A stretch of DNA of 64,000 bases from Drosophila miranda (taxonomy: Eukaryota; Arthropoda; Insecta; Diptera; Drosophilidae). Positions 47,199 to 60,888 of this stretch are shown here, in pieces (position 1 is the first letter of the stretch; each line of letters starts with the position of its first letter). The stretch covers positions 8,804,001 to 8,868,000 of the forward strand of contig NC_046675.1 of assembly GCF_003369915.1 (NCBI RefSeq), read 5' to 3'. Below the pieces are notes generated by a model. The model had not been told where the DNA came from, did not search any database, and worked only from the letters and a program-made list of their open reading frames with translations. The position numbers and the translations under genes are program-made.

Positions 47199-49180
47199 TA
47201 TTTCTCCTATTCTTTCGATTCCCAATACTAACATTCCCCACGCCCCGCCCCACCCCACCCACAGTTCGTTCCAGGCGATGCACAATCCCACGATGAAGAA
47301 CACATGAACAGAGTCGAACAGATGCCGGAGAGTTCTGCAACAAAAGTATTGCGAAACACGTTTCCTCCTATGTTAATTATTGTAATTTATTTCTTTATTC
47401 GCTTTCCATTTAGTCTAACTAATTAATGTAATTAACTATTTATTTGTTGCTAAGCCTAATACAATGCTACTCTCTTTTCCATGCCCCTCCATTTCCAAGA
47501 TCACACTGTGTTTTAAGTACTTGTGAATTTTATTTAGCTTATTAGGCATTTAAGATATATACATATGTATCCTTTTTACGTATTTATTGATGATTTTGCT
47601 ACCATGTTACGTCCACTCAAATGATTTATGAATTATGTATTTAATCGCTGCACTCAATTATGTTCATGATTTACGATTTCTTTGATTAATTTGATGTAAT
47701 GTTTCATCGTTAGCTTTAAGTGCAGAAAGTATGATCTAATTGCATTTCGCTGAGCAGCTGAAGTATGCGTTTAATTCAAGGCAAACTGTTATCCAATATT
47801 ACTCCTATATTCGATCATTATTGTATGTTATCTTTTACCCAATCAAAGAATTCGAAATTCGCACAAAATGCAAGAATAATCAAAAATTTCAAATCCCCTT
47901 TAAGTAGGTATAGGTATATAAGTCTCTTGCTCTGCTGCCCGTTTAAAGCAAACATCTACTACTAGTATTATGTAACTGAGCTCTATGTATAGATACATCC
48001 CCATCCCCCACCACCACCCTAGTCTTAAGCATACCCCTTCCCCCCACAAAGCCCTTTCGTAAACTCAAAAACAAACAATGTTCAAACCCAAAAAGGCCTT
48101 TTATTTGTGTGTAAAAAACTGAAATTGTTACATGGATGATTTATTAACAAATCGTAGAGATACGTTATGTATATCTTTCGCTTTGTTTCTAACGAATTGA
48201 TCAAATTGATATATTTATATACATTTACATACATGTTAATTTTTTTTTTGTATTTAAAATGTAATACGGGCAACTGAAAAGTTAATGGCAATGTGTTTTT
48301 GTTGCACAAAAATGTTTTATGAAATCTGTAGTCGAATTAACACACAATTAACATTAAGGAAATTTTTGTAAGAGCAAAACGAAACGAAACGAAACGATCG
48401 AAAAGTAAAGTAAAAAGTATGTGAAAATTTTGTAACTAACATCCAAGTAAATGGCATTATATACAACCTACATTTACAATTGCAATATACTTATGATATT
48501 TACTAATTTATTTGAGAAACAGTCGCGAGTATTTTTTCGTACAATAAATAACAATGAAAACCAAAAAAAAAAGAAAAAGGCTTAAGCAGAGTCCACCCTC
48601 CCTTCTGGGCCTTCCTTCAGGTGTGTTTCTGTTTTTGGGCCAGATGTTGTTTAATGTTTTTGTGGTAATTAGCGGACACGCAATCGCACGGCTGACACTC
48701 ATTCGGCCGTGGCACAGACACTCTGACGGGGTCATTGGCTTCGTTTTGTTCTTTTTTTTTGGTGGTATCCTTTTTTAGGGGTGGCTAGGCTATGCACCCT
48801 CATCCTGCAGACTAGACAAACCGGCAGGCTGGCTGGCTGGCAGGCTGGCAGGTTGGCAGGCTGTCTGAATGTGGCTGGGGATCTCTGTTGTAACCACCGC
48901 TGGATAGTGACGCCATCGAATTATAATTTTTTCCCCTGCACAGAAATACCCCCAATGGCCGGGCGCTGCCGCTTGACTGCCGCACAGTTCTCGTCGAGCG
49001 GTCGTGTCGTGTGAACGTTTTTCTTGCTGCCACTTCAACGTCGTCGTGTTGCTTCCAAAGATAAACTCAAATCGCAAATCTAAGCCCCCGAAATGCGCAG
49101 CCAAGTATTGGGTTTTTGCATAGCCATTTTGCTAATTGTTTGCCTCATGTAAACCAGGCTAAAATTAAATGTGAGATAAG
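47199..49180. other. CG5521 3' UTR and region up to the next gene
   Basis: No gene is seen. The CG5521 3' UTR may extend to AATAAA at 48543-48548. A degenerate CTGG/GGCA repeat lies at about 48816-48870. A GC-rich patch with CGTCGAGCGGTCGTG around 48980-49015 is a plausible promoter for the membrane-protein gene that starts at 49181. Confidence 0.45.
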
Positions 49181-52100
49181 ATGTGCCAGAGATCTCTGAT
49201 TGGAGCCCTGCCAGAGATGGGGCGTACGCCACAGAGGATACGGAGGATAGGCGACAGTCTCGAGATGCTAACGCGTGAGGCTCGTCGTGAGGTGGTGCGC
49301 TGTGAACGTAAGTGGAAAATCACTCATACGCCGCGTTGAGCCACGGTCGATTGCATCACCTATGAACTGTGAACCGCTCCTTGGAGCAACGTCGATATGA
49401 TCGATTAGCAATCATAAATCCCCCCTAGTATTCTCATTGTATTCTCCGCTTTGTTTGTACTGTCTCTCTGTCTATCTGTATTGCCTGTACCGCTGTAATA
49501 AATTCATGAAATGTCGCATTAGGTCCGCCTGTAGGCCCACATTGTGGATTTGCATAAACAGGCGACGTCATCGCCAATTTCAACATTTGAGCATTGGAAC
49601 CCCTATTTGCATGGGTATCTATAGGTGGAAGCCCTATTATGATGTGCTGTGTGTGTTTCTGATTCTATTTACTTGTGGGGATGGCTGCTCCAGTTGGGAA
49701 ATCGCTAAGCAAATATTTGAACATTGCTGTGAACATGTTATCTAGATTAAATATTGGATCTCAAGAAAATGATATCATTACATATCTATACAATCTTATA
49801 AGCTAAAAATAAACCGACTTGCATTTAAGAATATATTTTTATTTAAATGGGAAACTATTGTTTATCTGTTGCGAGTCCTTTAAGTGAGCAAGAAATGTCC
49901 AAGGTTTACTCTTTCAGATGTTTGATACAAAAATCGTTTCTATGGTGCAATTTAGTAAGTAGATTGTGATCAAAACTATTGTGATTAAAACTAGAGACCC
50001 CACGGCATCTGGTTGGACTTCCTTTGCGGTCTTTTGATGTTGTGTTTTCTAATTTAGGAAAACTTTAGTGAACATATGTAAGGCATGTGTGCTTCCACAT
50101 AGATCAATGAAACTTCTTTCATAGGAAGCAAAACGGAAAAGTTGTATCGAAATTGTTTTTTTAAGCATAAATTCTTTATGACATTACTTTATTGTTCCTA
50201 AATGAAAATTATTCATATTAAACTGTGTAAAAGCCTTTAAAAAAATGCCCCTGAGAACGCAATGGGTCCCCGTGGGGGGATAGCAAATGGCAGATGAAGT
50301 TTCAATCTAGATGCCTGCTCGGCACGCGATTTGTGGCTTACTCCATATACACACACTCCCTCGTCCATAGTCAAGTCCTTGGGCCTGCCTTGTGGCCGCT
50401 AATTAGGCTCACCTTGGACATGAAAAAAGCGGCGTGTTTTTTCAAGGTCATCGCCGATAATTGCGTCCATGGCAACAGCCGAAACCCGAAACAAAATGAT
50501 AGGGAAATGAAATACACGTGGAACTGCAGGACCAACGATGATTATTATTGGACTAAGTGTTTTATGCGTGTTTCTATTTAAGGATACAAGTAACAAATGA
50601 ATGATATAAATATGTATACAATTATAGGCCTAATCTGAAATGTGGTTTTGTGGCAGGGGAACGCAAAAACAAATTTACAAAGTTGTAGCCGCGACCACCA
50701 AACGAACTAAGTGATAAACTTTGTTTTGAAAGGAACAATAAAGATACTTAGCTAAACGCTGTTGATAAAGTGCGGATAGATAGACGAGTACGAAAGAGTA
50801 TAGTACATATTTATAGAGAAAGCTTTCTGTAAGGGCTCATTTTTGGGGTAATTGAAGTAATTAAAAATAAATACAAAGTAATATCAGTCATAGTCTGGAT
50901 AGACTTCATCGTATCCTTCCGGAATCGCAACGACAACTGCTTCGAATCATTGGTATAAGTATTGTAGTTGTTCCACGATTACGCATAATTATTTTTATTA
51001 TTTGAGTGTTTATTAAAAAAATACAGTACAAAACAAACAACGTCGTTTGGGACCTCTTAACCTCCTCCCACTTTGTTCGTGTAAAAAACTCATAATCTAA
51101 CAAAATATCAACACAAAAATGTTTTCAAATCAGAAACAAAAAACAAAAGGGAGAAAAACAATTGACATAAAAAAATAATCAGTTTGTCCCCTTCCCACGC
51201 ATAAAAACTTCACCTCCCCTCCCCTCCCCGCCCCACCAACGAACCACCGCCTATACGAAAAATAACAAACTCGTAGGAAACGAACCAAAACAGAAACAAG
51301 AAAGAAGCGAAAGCCAAATAAAAACATAGGTTCGAGCTGTTGGGAGAGGGGTAGGTGCGGGAGCAACTAGTTGCAAAATGGCGAAATCAAAACAAAACCG
51401 AAGACGCCTCTCTTTTCCCATAGAGGGAGAGAGAGAGAGCGACGGACTGTTGTATGGGGCTCAAGGTGTATTTATACAGGGTGGGGCATTCCTACTCCCT
51501 CTCCGGATAACTGTGCGTATGAGTTTGTGGCCATAAAGATATTTATGGAAAATTGTGTGCAGGCAGAGAAAGAACTCTAATTATTTAAATATGTTACATG
51601 TTCCGGGGGGACTAGGGGTATCATACTACTGCTACCTACTAATGTGTCCACTTTGGATCACTATATCATAGAGATTCATTTATCAGTCTCACCCTGCACT
51701 AATATACTTTGGACTTTCAGCTGGAGAATGCTCCACAGTTCGTCGTTGGCTTCAGCGCCGCCTTAGTGTCTGAAAGAGTCACGAACGGCACAGTCGGTCG
51801 GTCGCTACGGAGTTCGGTCCGCCATTTCGTTCTTTCGGAGACGCTCTCCTCTCTACGGGGGGCTTGGGCAATTAACGGTGTCTTTCCCTAAACCGATTTA
51901 TGCTAATCAAAGACATATAAATATCAATGTAATAATGCATAGATAAATGCTTAATCGAAAAGACCCACCAAAACCGAAAAAGGCATGACCTTGAACTGTT
52001 TGTGTGTGTGTGTGTGCAGAGTGTGTGTTGGGCGGGAATTGTGGGCTTAGACGAATGACGCTTTTCCCAGCCAAAAACCGTGTCCCACAACACGGACACG

Positions 52101-55100
52101 CCATGAGCCCCTGGGGTTAATTAGAGTAGATATTCGAGAACGAGCACAAAAAGGTGTTAGATTCGGTTTCGTTACGTATACGTAATGCGGCATGAAAATA
52201 CAAAGTAGTAAATTGAAAACTTGAACCTCAGTGGTGTGCCAAATGTAAATTGATAGCCAAAGGTGTTCCGAATCCAATTGAAAAACTTTCGCGCGCACAC
52301 ACACACAAAAACCATTTTTCTTCTCCCACATTAATTCCAAATCAATTAATTTCAATTATTCCAATCGCTCAACGGAATAGAAGCAAGGCGAAAAAAAACC
52401 AACAAAATTATAGTAAAAATAGAAAATGCTCTCTTCTGCTTGATTGAATTTGGTTTACGATCAAAATGTACTCGTCCCGCCTGTCCGTAAACTGTTTATT
52501 GTTTTTCTAATAAATTTCTGTGCGCTAATTTTTAATGTTTTCTGCCAGTTGGCTCCATAAAATATTGCCCGTTTGGACCATAAAGCAAACAAATGTGAAA
52601 TAAAAACTATTTTCGACTATAGGCTGGACAAAAGAGCGAACAAATCTGTTCAAAAAAAGATGTGCTAAATACGCTATAAATAAAATAAAATTCAAACTAA
52701 ATTTGATAAACTCTGGCATCCCACGGAAGCCGCAAATCCCGACGATTCCTACATAATAAATCACATAAAAACATGCTACAATGGAGCTGATAAAAAAGTA
52801 CAAACAGGGAAAGCTAACAACTGGCGATATACGCAATTTGAACCGTACGTTGATTCATTCTTTTATTCGCTCGGATATTCATTTCCTTACATATTCTATA
52901 AATAATTATGTACAACATTCAAATGGCCCTTAGTCGCCCTTAGTTCTTGGAATATTTTTAGGTAGACCTTCACTGGCGCAAGAAGAAGGTGAAACCTAAG
53001 CTAAAATAAAATCAAAACAACATTTCGAATGTCAAGTTTCAAATAGATATCCAACGACTTCCCTGCCACTGACAGGCAGCGTTCGATTCAATTATTGTAA
53101 GACCATTTGTCCATCAGTCACGGTGGCTGCTCTGCAAGGGGCGCGTCTTTCAGCAGCAATAAACAGTCCGAGTAAATTATACGAGTATCTGGAAAATGTT
53201 TGGAAGCTTCCCAGATGCTTTCACATGTGACAGTGGGGCAAAATCGATTTATATTTATTTCGAGGTTTTTTGCTAGCCAGGTTACAAGCACCTGTTAAAA
53301 TATACTCTGGCCAGGGACAACCGTTCTTAAAAGTGACTCCGATATCACCCAAGTCCCCCTGGTATAGTGTGCTAAACATTGTGTCTTTTGTATACCCTCA
53401 ATCGCCTCATCAAAAGGTGCTAAATGGCCCTAATGCCTTTACATAAATTTGCTGATATTAAGTTCGTTTCGGTTGCTTATAAACATTTTCGCACATTGCT
53501 TCCTCTTGGCTCTGACGTGGAAGCCCCCTGCCCGAAATGTTAATAAACATTCAAGCTGTTGCATCTCTTGGCCCGCTGCTAAGTGGTGGCAAGTGGAAAG
53601 TTTGTTTGAGTGGGCGCCATCGAAAATACGCATACGCCATGTGGCCCCTGTTAATGGCATTAACAAATTGGGTTACTTAAGTGCAAAACTTCCGGGATCA
53701 ATTAGATCTGCAAACAAACACTGTAAGCAGGGGAAATTGCTAACAGCCTTGGCAATGGAAGCTTCCCCAATATTTCTCGATCGTATCTATCGCTTCTATC
53801 TGGCAAACCATTTGGTAATCTTTATTTATAGTTTGCTTTACAAAGCTCCTACTCTTTGGGCCATATTCTGCTACCAAAACTGGCCGAAAGTGGTTAGCCC
53901 CGCTAACGACTCGTGAAACTACTCGCTTGCCCGCACCCAGTGCCCAGAACCAGACCCAGACGCAAGCCAGAGCTGAGGGGCGACATGATGTCATGCCTCA
54001 GAGAGACTGTCCCACTCTCTGGGGGATCGTGCAACGCAGTAAATGAGTGCTGGTGTCTGTGCCCATCCGAAAAGCAAACAAAAAAAGAACCATTCCGCTT
54101 AATGCGTTCAAAGCACTTGGGGCATGAAAATTGTGGTACCATTCCGTGATCTATACAGCTATGATATACGAGTGTGTATGGGGAAATTGTAAAGCTCGTC
54201 TGTCCATAATGGACTGTAAAATGGAATTGGTAATATAACATTCGACCGACCCATCAGGCGCATATTTTTCCGCATTTCGGAATCGTATATTTTCCCGCGA
54301 ATCTGTTTGTTGACTCTGCAGTGTATGTATTTTGTTCTTTTGTTTTAATTTGTATCCCGAATCATGTGAAATGAAAGCATCAGTGCGAATATTTTTGCAT
54401 CAATTGAAATGAATTTTATTGGCCAGCAGTCACGATATCGACGTCATCTTGAATTTGTTCATCGAGAATGATATCATAGCCTCAGATATAACCTCACGCA
54501 CACACTGAGAATCCCCACAACCTGGGACTAGTTCACAGTTAACTGAATCTTACAAACGAAACAAAAAAAAAACGCCAAATAAATTATCTGCCCCACCCTC
54601 CGCTCCGCTCCAGTCAAAAACATGTCCAACAAAACATAGCGAGAAAACAATATTTCATCTCGTGTGGCTAACCTTCTACGAGCAGCTTACATACTCGCAC
54701 AATATTTGATTCGTTCTATGAATAACATTAATAATGTCGTAATCCATTGCTGGCAATGCTTTTCATATGATATACTTGATCAACGGCTCCTTGCAGATCC
54801 ATATATAGCTCTCTATATACTTGAGCTGTTAATTTCCAATTCAAATTTGTCAACAGCGGCTCTTTTGATATGGAAATGTGCCTAAAGTGCTTAATAATGG
54901 CAGAGGTTATTTATACGAATTCATTATCACCATTGGAGATATAACAGAAAGGGGGATAACAAGTTAAATGAATGAAAAGAGTTGATGGGCTCCACAGATA
55001 CTCGCACAGGGCTCTCATTATTCAACAATTCAAGGGAACCCTGTAAATATATTCTACCTTTTGGGGTACTATTTGATTGTACCAGGGTGATATGGAAGGT

Positions 55101-56501
55101 TTAGCAGAGGTTTACACAAAAAACAAAAGAGATAAATAAATTGAACTCTAACATATTTAACAATCTTCCAACACATATTTCTTCCCTTGCAGACACCGTG
55201 ATATGCCTTATGGTATGCATTGCAATATTCTCTATAATATGGAGCATTTCGTTGCACATGATATCCGGGGATCTGTACGAAGGAATAGTCAGTGCCAAAC
55301 TCATTTTCCGTGAGCGCAACTTCGATCAAATGGATAACCGCAGCAAGGAGATCCTACATCGGGACTATATCAAAGCCACCCAGCAGGCCTATGGGGATAA
55401 GTATTCCGTTCAGGATGTAGCACCGGATTCGCTGCAGAGCGATAGCCGTAAGGGATTGCAAGGGAATCTTCTCAGAAGAACATTCTCTAGCGGTATTTTC
55501 TTTTGCAGAAACCACAAAGCCAACCTTTAAGATACCACATATCTACGAGTCGAGGGAGAACCGGCCACGGTTGGAGCGTTTGATAGCTGAAAATAATGAA
55601 GAGAAGGCCTTGACCACAACGCTGGCGCCGACTCCCAAGATTGTCTTCAATGCGGAGGCAGATCGCCAGTTCCTGGCCAGCAGTAAGCATTAGACATATC
55701 AATCCCTTTTGGTCCTCGGATCTTTCACAAGCTTTTCCCTTTAGTGTCCTTGGATACACATGCCACATTTTGGAATCCTGGGATTGGCGCACAGTTCGTA
55801 TATGCATTTCCTCTTATATCGGAGATTGTGGCCATCATCTGGACAGCCATGTGTCTGATCTTCCAGACGGGCAGCAAAAAGAGTTCGTGAGTATGATCTT
55901 TCTATAATATTCTATGCCGTAATCAACATCCATCCTACACCATTGCAGAGTCCTGCCGAAACCCTGGCGCATTGTGGTGCCCTCCATCATCATTTTCTCC
56001 GTGATGAGCCTTGGTAGCGTTCTCTACACTATCCTAACCAACGGACATCTAAAGCAATTGTGCGGACAACTCCGCGAGAATCTCACCGATCCCATTGCCA
56101 TCAGCTGCGGGGATGCCATCGCCCTGCTGCGGCCCATCGTGCACGAGCACAATGTCTCCCACGACACGTATCTGCAGCTCTTTCGCTGCAGCTATGTGAT
56201 TGGTATGGTGCTGTGGATCATGGCCCTGCTAGTGATGGTGCTGCGGTTCATCTTCGCCGTGGACTTCCAGCTGGTCGACATCGATGAGATGTTTGACCAT
56301 CGGCCGAGCACAGATTTCCAGGCTCCCATTCAGCCCGTCTATAGGGAGGTAGTGCAGCAGAGCAGTCCGCAGCACCAGACGCAGATAAGGCCCAGATCCG
56401 AGGAGGACTATCAGAGTGCCAGGTCGCACTTGAGCGATGTGGCGGTGCCGCTTCTGGATGGCCAGCCCCAAGCTTCGGTTGGGGTCACCAGCTTGGCCTA
56501 A
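49181..56501 (+). CDS. Four-pass membrane protein of unknown function
   Basis: I do not recognise this protein. Five exons, 49181-49307, 55193-55447, 55509-55682, 55745-55886 and 55949-56501, join in phase to encode 416 residues. The first intron is 5.9 kb, and exon 1 (42 codons, strong GTAAGT donor) is the least certain part. The N-terminus is Arg-rich. TM1 is 'VICLMVCIAIFSIIWSIS' (about 45-62) and a long polar loop follows. TM2 'FVYAFPLISEIVAIIW' is near 205-225. TM3 'VPSIIIFSVMSLGSVLYTIL' is near 242-261 and TM4 'YVIGMVLWIMALLVMVL' near 315-331. The TM3-TM4 loop has three cysteines and two N-glycosylation sequons (ENLT, HNVS), so it is probably extracellular with both termini cytosolic. 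The tail is acidic and polar. The exons are compact and of coding character. Confidence 0.8.
49308..55192 (+). other. Large first intron of the four-pass membrane protein gene
   Basis: This 5.9-kb stretch is mostly AT-rich with no gene I can support. It holds GC-rich islands, for example 51710-51890 with CGGTCGGTCGC, and several unspliced open frames of 60-155 codons that lack coding character. It may carry regulatory elements or alternative first exons. Confidence 0.5.
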
Positions 56502-57105
56502 AGGGTGGCAAAACGAATGGCAATCTCAGGTTTATATTTATTTTTATATACATACGAAGTGAAGTGCTAGGGAATAGCTGGAAATAGGGGTAATCATTTG
56601 TCCCTTTTATCCAGAATTTAGTCTAATTTTTAGCGTTCTCCCATAGAGGAGTCTAAGCGAACTCGTGCCTCGAAGTCAGAATTAAATAGTTTAGAAAATG
56701 TCGCCTTACCTAAGGAACAAAGTGGATTTGTTGGACGATTTCAGTGTCAATTTAATGGCTCTTGATATAAAGATATTTTAGCATACTTTCAGGCATTAAC
56801 ATATGAACATATATGTATGTACATATGTATCACTCATTAATTTGGATTCGTTAGTTTCGAATCTCGTTAAAGACCTTTATTTAACTTTTAACATTTCAAT
56901 CCATCCAAAGCCGACAATCTCCAAAAGCTAAGCGACATTCCCTAGTCGGGCGATCGACTATAATCTTTTAAAAGAAACATTAACAGTAGAGTTTTTTATT
57001 TTATTGAAAATGCAATAATATTCTAACCGTCTGACAACCGAAAAACTGTGCAAATAAAATACAAACGTTATGTATACGAAGGATCAAGCTGTGTTTGTCT
57101 AGGGT
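56502..57105. other. Overlapping convergent 3' ends: membrane-protein gene and ALDH
   Basis: The + strand AATAAA (57053-57058) of the membrane-protein gene lies beyond the - strand AATAAA (57000-57005) of the dehydrogenase gene. The two 3' UTRs should therefore overlap by roughly 50-100 nt. No other gene is seen. Confidence 0.6.
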
Positions 57106-60029
57106 CTAGAGCAGCTTCATGGTGATGGTCTTGGTCTCCAGATAGTTGTCCAAGCCATCCTTTCCCAGCTCGCGACCAATGCCAGAGTGCTTGTAGCCAC
57201 CGAAGGGCGTCTGTGGGAGCACGGCATCGTAGCAGTTGATCCAGACGGAGCCGGCGTCCACATTGTTGGCGAACTTCAGTGCCTTGTTGATGTCATTGGT
57301 GATGATGCCGGCGGCCAGACCGTACTGGACATTATTGGCCCGATCGATGATCTCGTCGAGGCTGCTAAACTTGAAGATCGACTGAACGGGTCCAAAGATC
57401 TGTGGGTAGGAAAGTGAATCCATTAAAAGATGATTTTGTAAAGAGGATCTCAATGTACGCACCTCCTCTTGGGCAATCTTCATGTTATCCTTCACATCGG
57501 AGAAGACAGTGGGTTCGATGAAGAAGCCAACATTGCCGATCCGCTTGCCGCCAGCCTGGAGCTTGGCGCCCTCCTTCTGACCGCTCTCAATGTAGCCCAG
57601 AACTTTGGTGAACATCTCCTGATCGATCTGGGGACCCTGCTGTACGTTCTCCTCGAAAGGATTGCCCACCTTGCGGGCCTTGGCCTTGGCAGCGGCCTTC
57701 TCCACGAACTTGTCGTAGATCTTCTCATGCACATAAGTGCGACTGCCGGCGCAACAGCTCTGGCCGTGATTGGAGAACAGAGCCTCATGTGTGGTCTCCA
57801 CAGCGAAGTCAACTTAAAGGATCAAATATGCGTTAAGGCCAGAAGAAGATAGGGAATCAAGGCGGTACTTACTGTCCGCATCATCGAATACCACAACTGG
57901 ACTTTTGCCTCCCAGCTCCAGGGACACCCTCTTGAGGTTAGACTTGGCCGCTGCCTGCATCACGATGCGACCAATGTCCACGGAGCCGGTGAACGCCACC
58001 TTGGCGATGTCCGGATGCTCACTAATGGCCGCTCCAGCTGTGGGCCCGAATCCATTGATGATGTTGATGACGCCCGCTGGGAAGCCCGCCTCCTTGGTCA
58101 GGGCAGCCATGTGCAGGGCGGTGAGTGGCGTTTGCTCCGCCGGCTTCATGATGATGGTGCAGCCCACGGCCAGGGCGGGTCCCCACTTCCAGGCCAGCAT
58201 CAGCAGAGGATAGTTCCAGGGAATGATCTGGCCCACAACGCCCACGGGCTCCTTGCGCGTCATCGAGGTGAAACCTCCAGCGGGAATGGTGTCGCCAAAG
58301 AACTTGTCGGTCCAGCCGGCATAGTACTGAAGCGTCAGGATCGAGTAGGTGACATCGAAGAGGGCCTCAGCATAGGGCTTGCCATTGTCCTGGGTCTCCA
58401 GGCTGGCCAGAAACTCCTTGTCGCGCTCCATCAGTCCGCAGAGCCTAGAAGGAAGTTATGATTAATGGGAACTGATTCTGGACAAAAGGGGACGGGTATA
58501 TGTATATTTACTTGTTAATCAGATTAGTGCGCTGCAGGGGACTCAACTTGCGCCAATCGGAGTTGCGATGGAAGGCCTTCTTGGCCGCAATCACTGCCAG
58601 ATCCACATCAGCCTTGAACAAAGATAATTCACATTAGTTCGGGTGCCTTATAAATGTGGAACTTTGACTCACTTTGTCTCCTTCGGCCACTTTGACGATT
58701 TCCTTGCCAGTGGCTGGGTTGGATGTGGCAAAGGTCTTGCCAGAGACGGCATCCACAAACTCATTGTTGATAAAGAGCTGCAGTGGGAATGAATGAAGGA
58801 ATAGAAGGCTATGAATGAGCAGTCATCAAAGTAGAAACAAGGACCCATTACCCAACCTCACAGTGATGGGGGGGCTGGCAGTTTGCAAAACTATGATTAG
58901 ATCTGCTCATACTCCTACCCAATCTGGAGCGATGGTATGCCAGTAATTGGTGCAATTTGCCCATCGCTCTCTCTCTCTGATTATAATCTCAGGGATAACA
59001 GCCTTTGTGTGCCCCAACAAGTTGTCAGCACTTTGATTGCCCCATTTCAATTTTCCAAATGACACGCGACAATGTAAGCAATGTAATATTTAAGTTCCGT
59101 CACGATCCCAAACTGTCAACTTTACGAACAAACAAAACTGTTGACATAACAAAGTCATCTCGTTTAGGTAGTATTTGGAAGTGATTCAAAGTTATAATGG
59201 AACAATAACAGATATAAATAAATGCTTTTAACGGGATTTGAGGGCTGAGGTTTCATAAAGAACATTGGATTGAATCAGATGAAATGAATTCAATTGGATG
59301 AAAGTCACTTGAGTTGGGGGAGAGTTATATTTTTAACAAAATCTATTACTTTCATTGCTCGGGAGAAAAGAAAACCCAAATTCTATCAGAAAGTGTATTC
59401 AAATTCGAGAGCATTCGAAAGATGAATTCATATTTCATGACAGCACGATAATACTTTGACCCTATTCACTCTGTGTCCTATAAGAGATCTGCTCGCACCA
59501 CCCATTAATCCCATTAGGTATATACAAAAAGGTGGTGTCAAAGTCTCCTCCGTATCAGTGTCTTCGAATAACAGCATAGGACCCCCTATACTTTGTGTAT
59601 TGTTATCAGTATTGTTTGCCCCAGAAGACCACATCATTATTATCGCCGGAGCAATGGCAGATTTGTTTATTGAGTGTCATACAGCAGAAAAGATTACGAC
59701 CAGAACAGAACACCCTGTATGTGGGTATGTCTCGCTGACCCACACGCAAATCAAAGAGAAAAATTCGAAAATTGCGACACAAACTAGTTCGGAACAAGTT
59801 GGTATTCCATTAGAAGCACGATAGAGTTTGGGTTTTATTCGCGTATATGTAGTAATTATTATCTGAAGTTTGTTTAAGTTGTTCCAGCAGGCATAAACAG
59901 GTGTAAGGCTGTTTAATCAATTGCAAAACACTTATTGCATACAAAATGCAATTGGCAACAAAATATAATGTATTCTACTATATATGTACTCACTTTTGTG
60001 TACTTGGGCTTTGTGTTGGGATCGGCCAT
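57106..60029 (-). CDS. Cytosolic aldehyde dehydrogenase, ALDH1/2 type (CG31075-like)
   Basis: The product is an NAD-dependent oxidoreductase that converts aldehydes to carboxylic acids. Six exons, 60029-59994, 58777-58673, 58612-58512, 58444-57873, 57812-57463 and 57399-57106, are all in phase and encode 485 residues, typical of the family. The start '[12 protein letters not shown]' lacks a mitochondrial presequence, so the enzyme is probably cytosolic. Visible motifs are '[11 protein letters not shown]', the cofactor motif 'FTGSVDIGR', 'LELGGKSP' with the catalytic Glu, and '[12 protein letters not shown]' with the catalytic Cys near residue 292. The C-terminal '[15 protein letters not shown]' is also present. 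Intron 1 (58778-59993, 1.2 kb) shows no further gene. The best guess is the ortholog of D. melanogaster CG31075. A TATA box and Inr lie upstream. Confidence 0.93.
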
Positions 60030-60110
60030 ACTGATGGAGAATGTATGTATATAAACTGCTGCTGGCACCGAGGACTGGAGCTATAGTGGAGGAGAGCTTC
60101 TGTCGCGAAA

Positions 60111-60146
60111 CTGAAACTGAAAAAGCTACCAGATGCTGCTTTTATA
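60111..60146 (-). promoter_or_regulatory. TATA box and initiator of the ALDH gene
   Basis: On the - strand TATAAAA occupies 60146-60140. TCAGTTT initiators follow at 60120 and 60114, with candidate +1 A residues 28 and 34 nt from the first T of the TATA box. This predicts a leader of about 85-90 nt before the ATG. Confidence 0.6.
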
Positions 60147-60888
60147 GGCTTCCATCGCTGCTATCAGGGTTTCTGTTTTCTGATTGTCGTTTATTTCTGT
60201 TTTTGCCGGCCGGCAGGCTGAAAGACAGACACATACTCGTATTATTTATTAGCACCCTATAATGATATGAAACGCGTAGGGCATGTAGGTTTTCTAAACC
60301 TGTTTGTTAAGGGTCCATGTCCTAGGTGAATTTGAAGAAACTTTCCCCTCAGACTCCCACCTATCTAGATTGTTCTTCCCAAATACATTTATTTTATTAA
60401 TTTTGGATTTTTGTAAGGCATCTTGGATAAAGGTACTCTTAATTCATTATATCAATAACTGGTCTTATATTCATTGCAGTGCATTCCAAATTCGTTACAG
60501 CTTACGCTCTCAAAGTTTTTGTAGTCTCCTTTATGGATTGTGTTTTATCATCAAATTCATTTTACGCTCAGTTTCTTCATCTGGAATGTAAGCTTTCATG
60601 TGGTTTTAGTCTTGGCTAAGTCTCAAACGTTATTCTTTGTTGGTTCTCGTCCTGGCTTTGGTCTTATACGTTTGTTCTTATACAGGGTGTAGAATTTTTA
60701 GCCTTATGCATATTTTAAAGATATCTTATTGAATATATAGAAAAACGAGCTCTTTAACATTTAAAATGATTTATTTAATATAAATAACAATATATTCTTT
60801 AGTTTTACACAACCACAAACAAAACCCATCTATAGATATTCTGTTTAGGATAAAAATTTCATTTCGAAGATTCTATCGAATAGTCGTA
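60147..60888. other. Gap between the ALDH promoter and the LRR gene 3' end
   Basis: AT-rich DNA with no gene seen. The - strand should carry the 3' UTR of the LRR gene (several AT-rich hexamers around 60765-60800). Confidence 0.4.

Noticed and set aside
47265-47307. Possible alternative last exon of CG5521 after 'CCCACCCACAG'
   Set aside because: The acceptor looks good, but no matching donor precedes the TAA stop at 47196-47198 in a phase that gives a convincing tail.
53449-53916. 155-codon + strand frame in the large intron
   Set aside because: The codon use is AT-rich and random, there is no domain and no splice partner in phase. Conservation data could overturn this.
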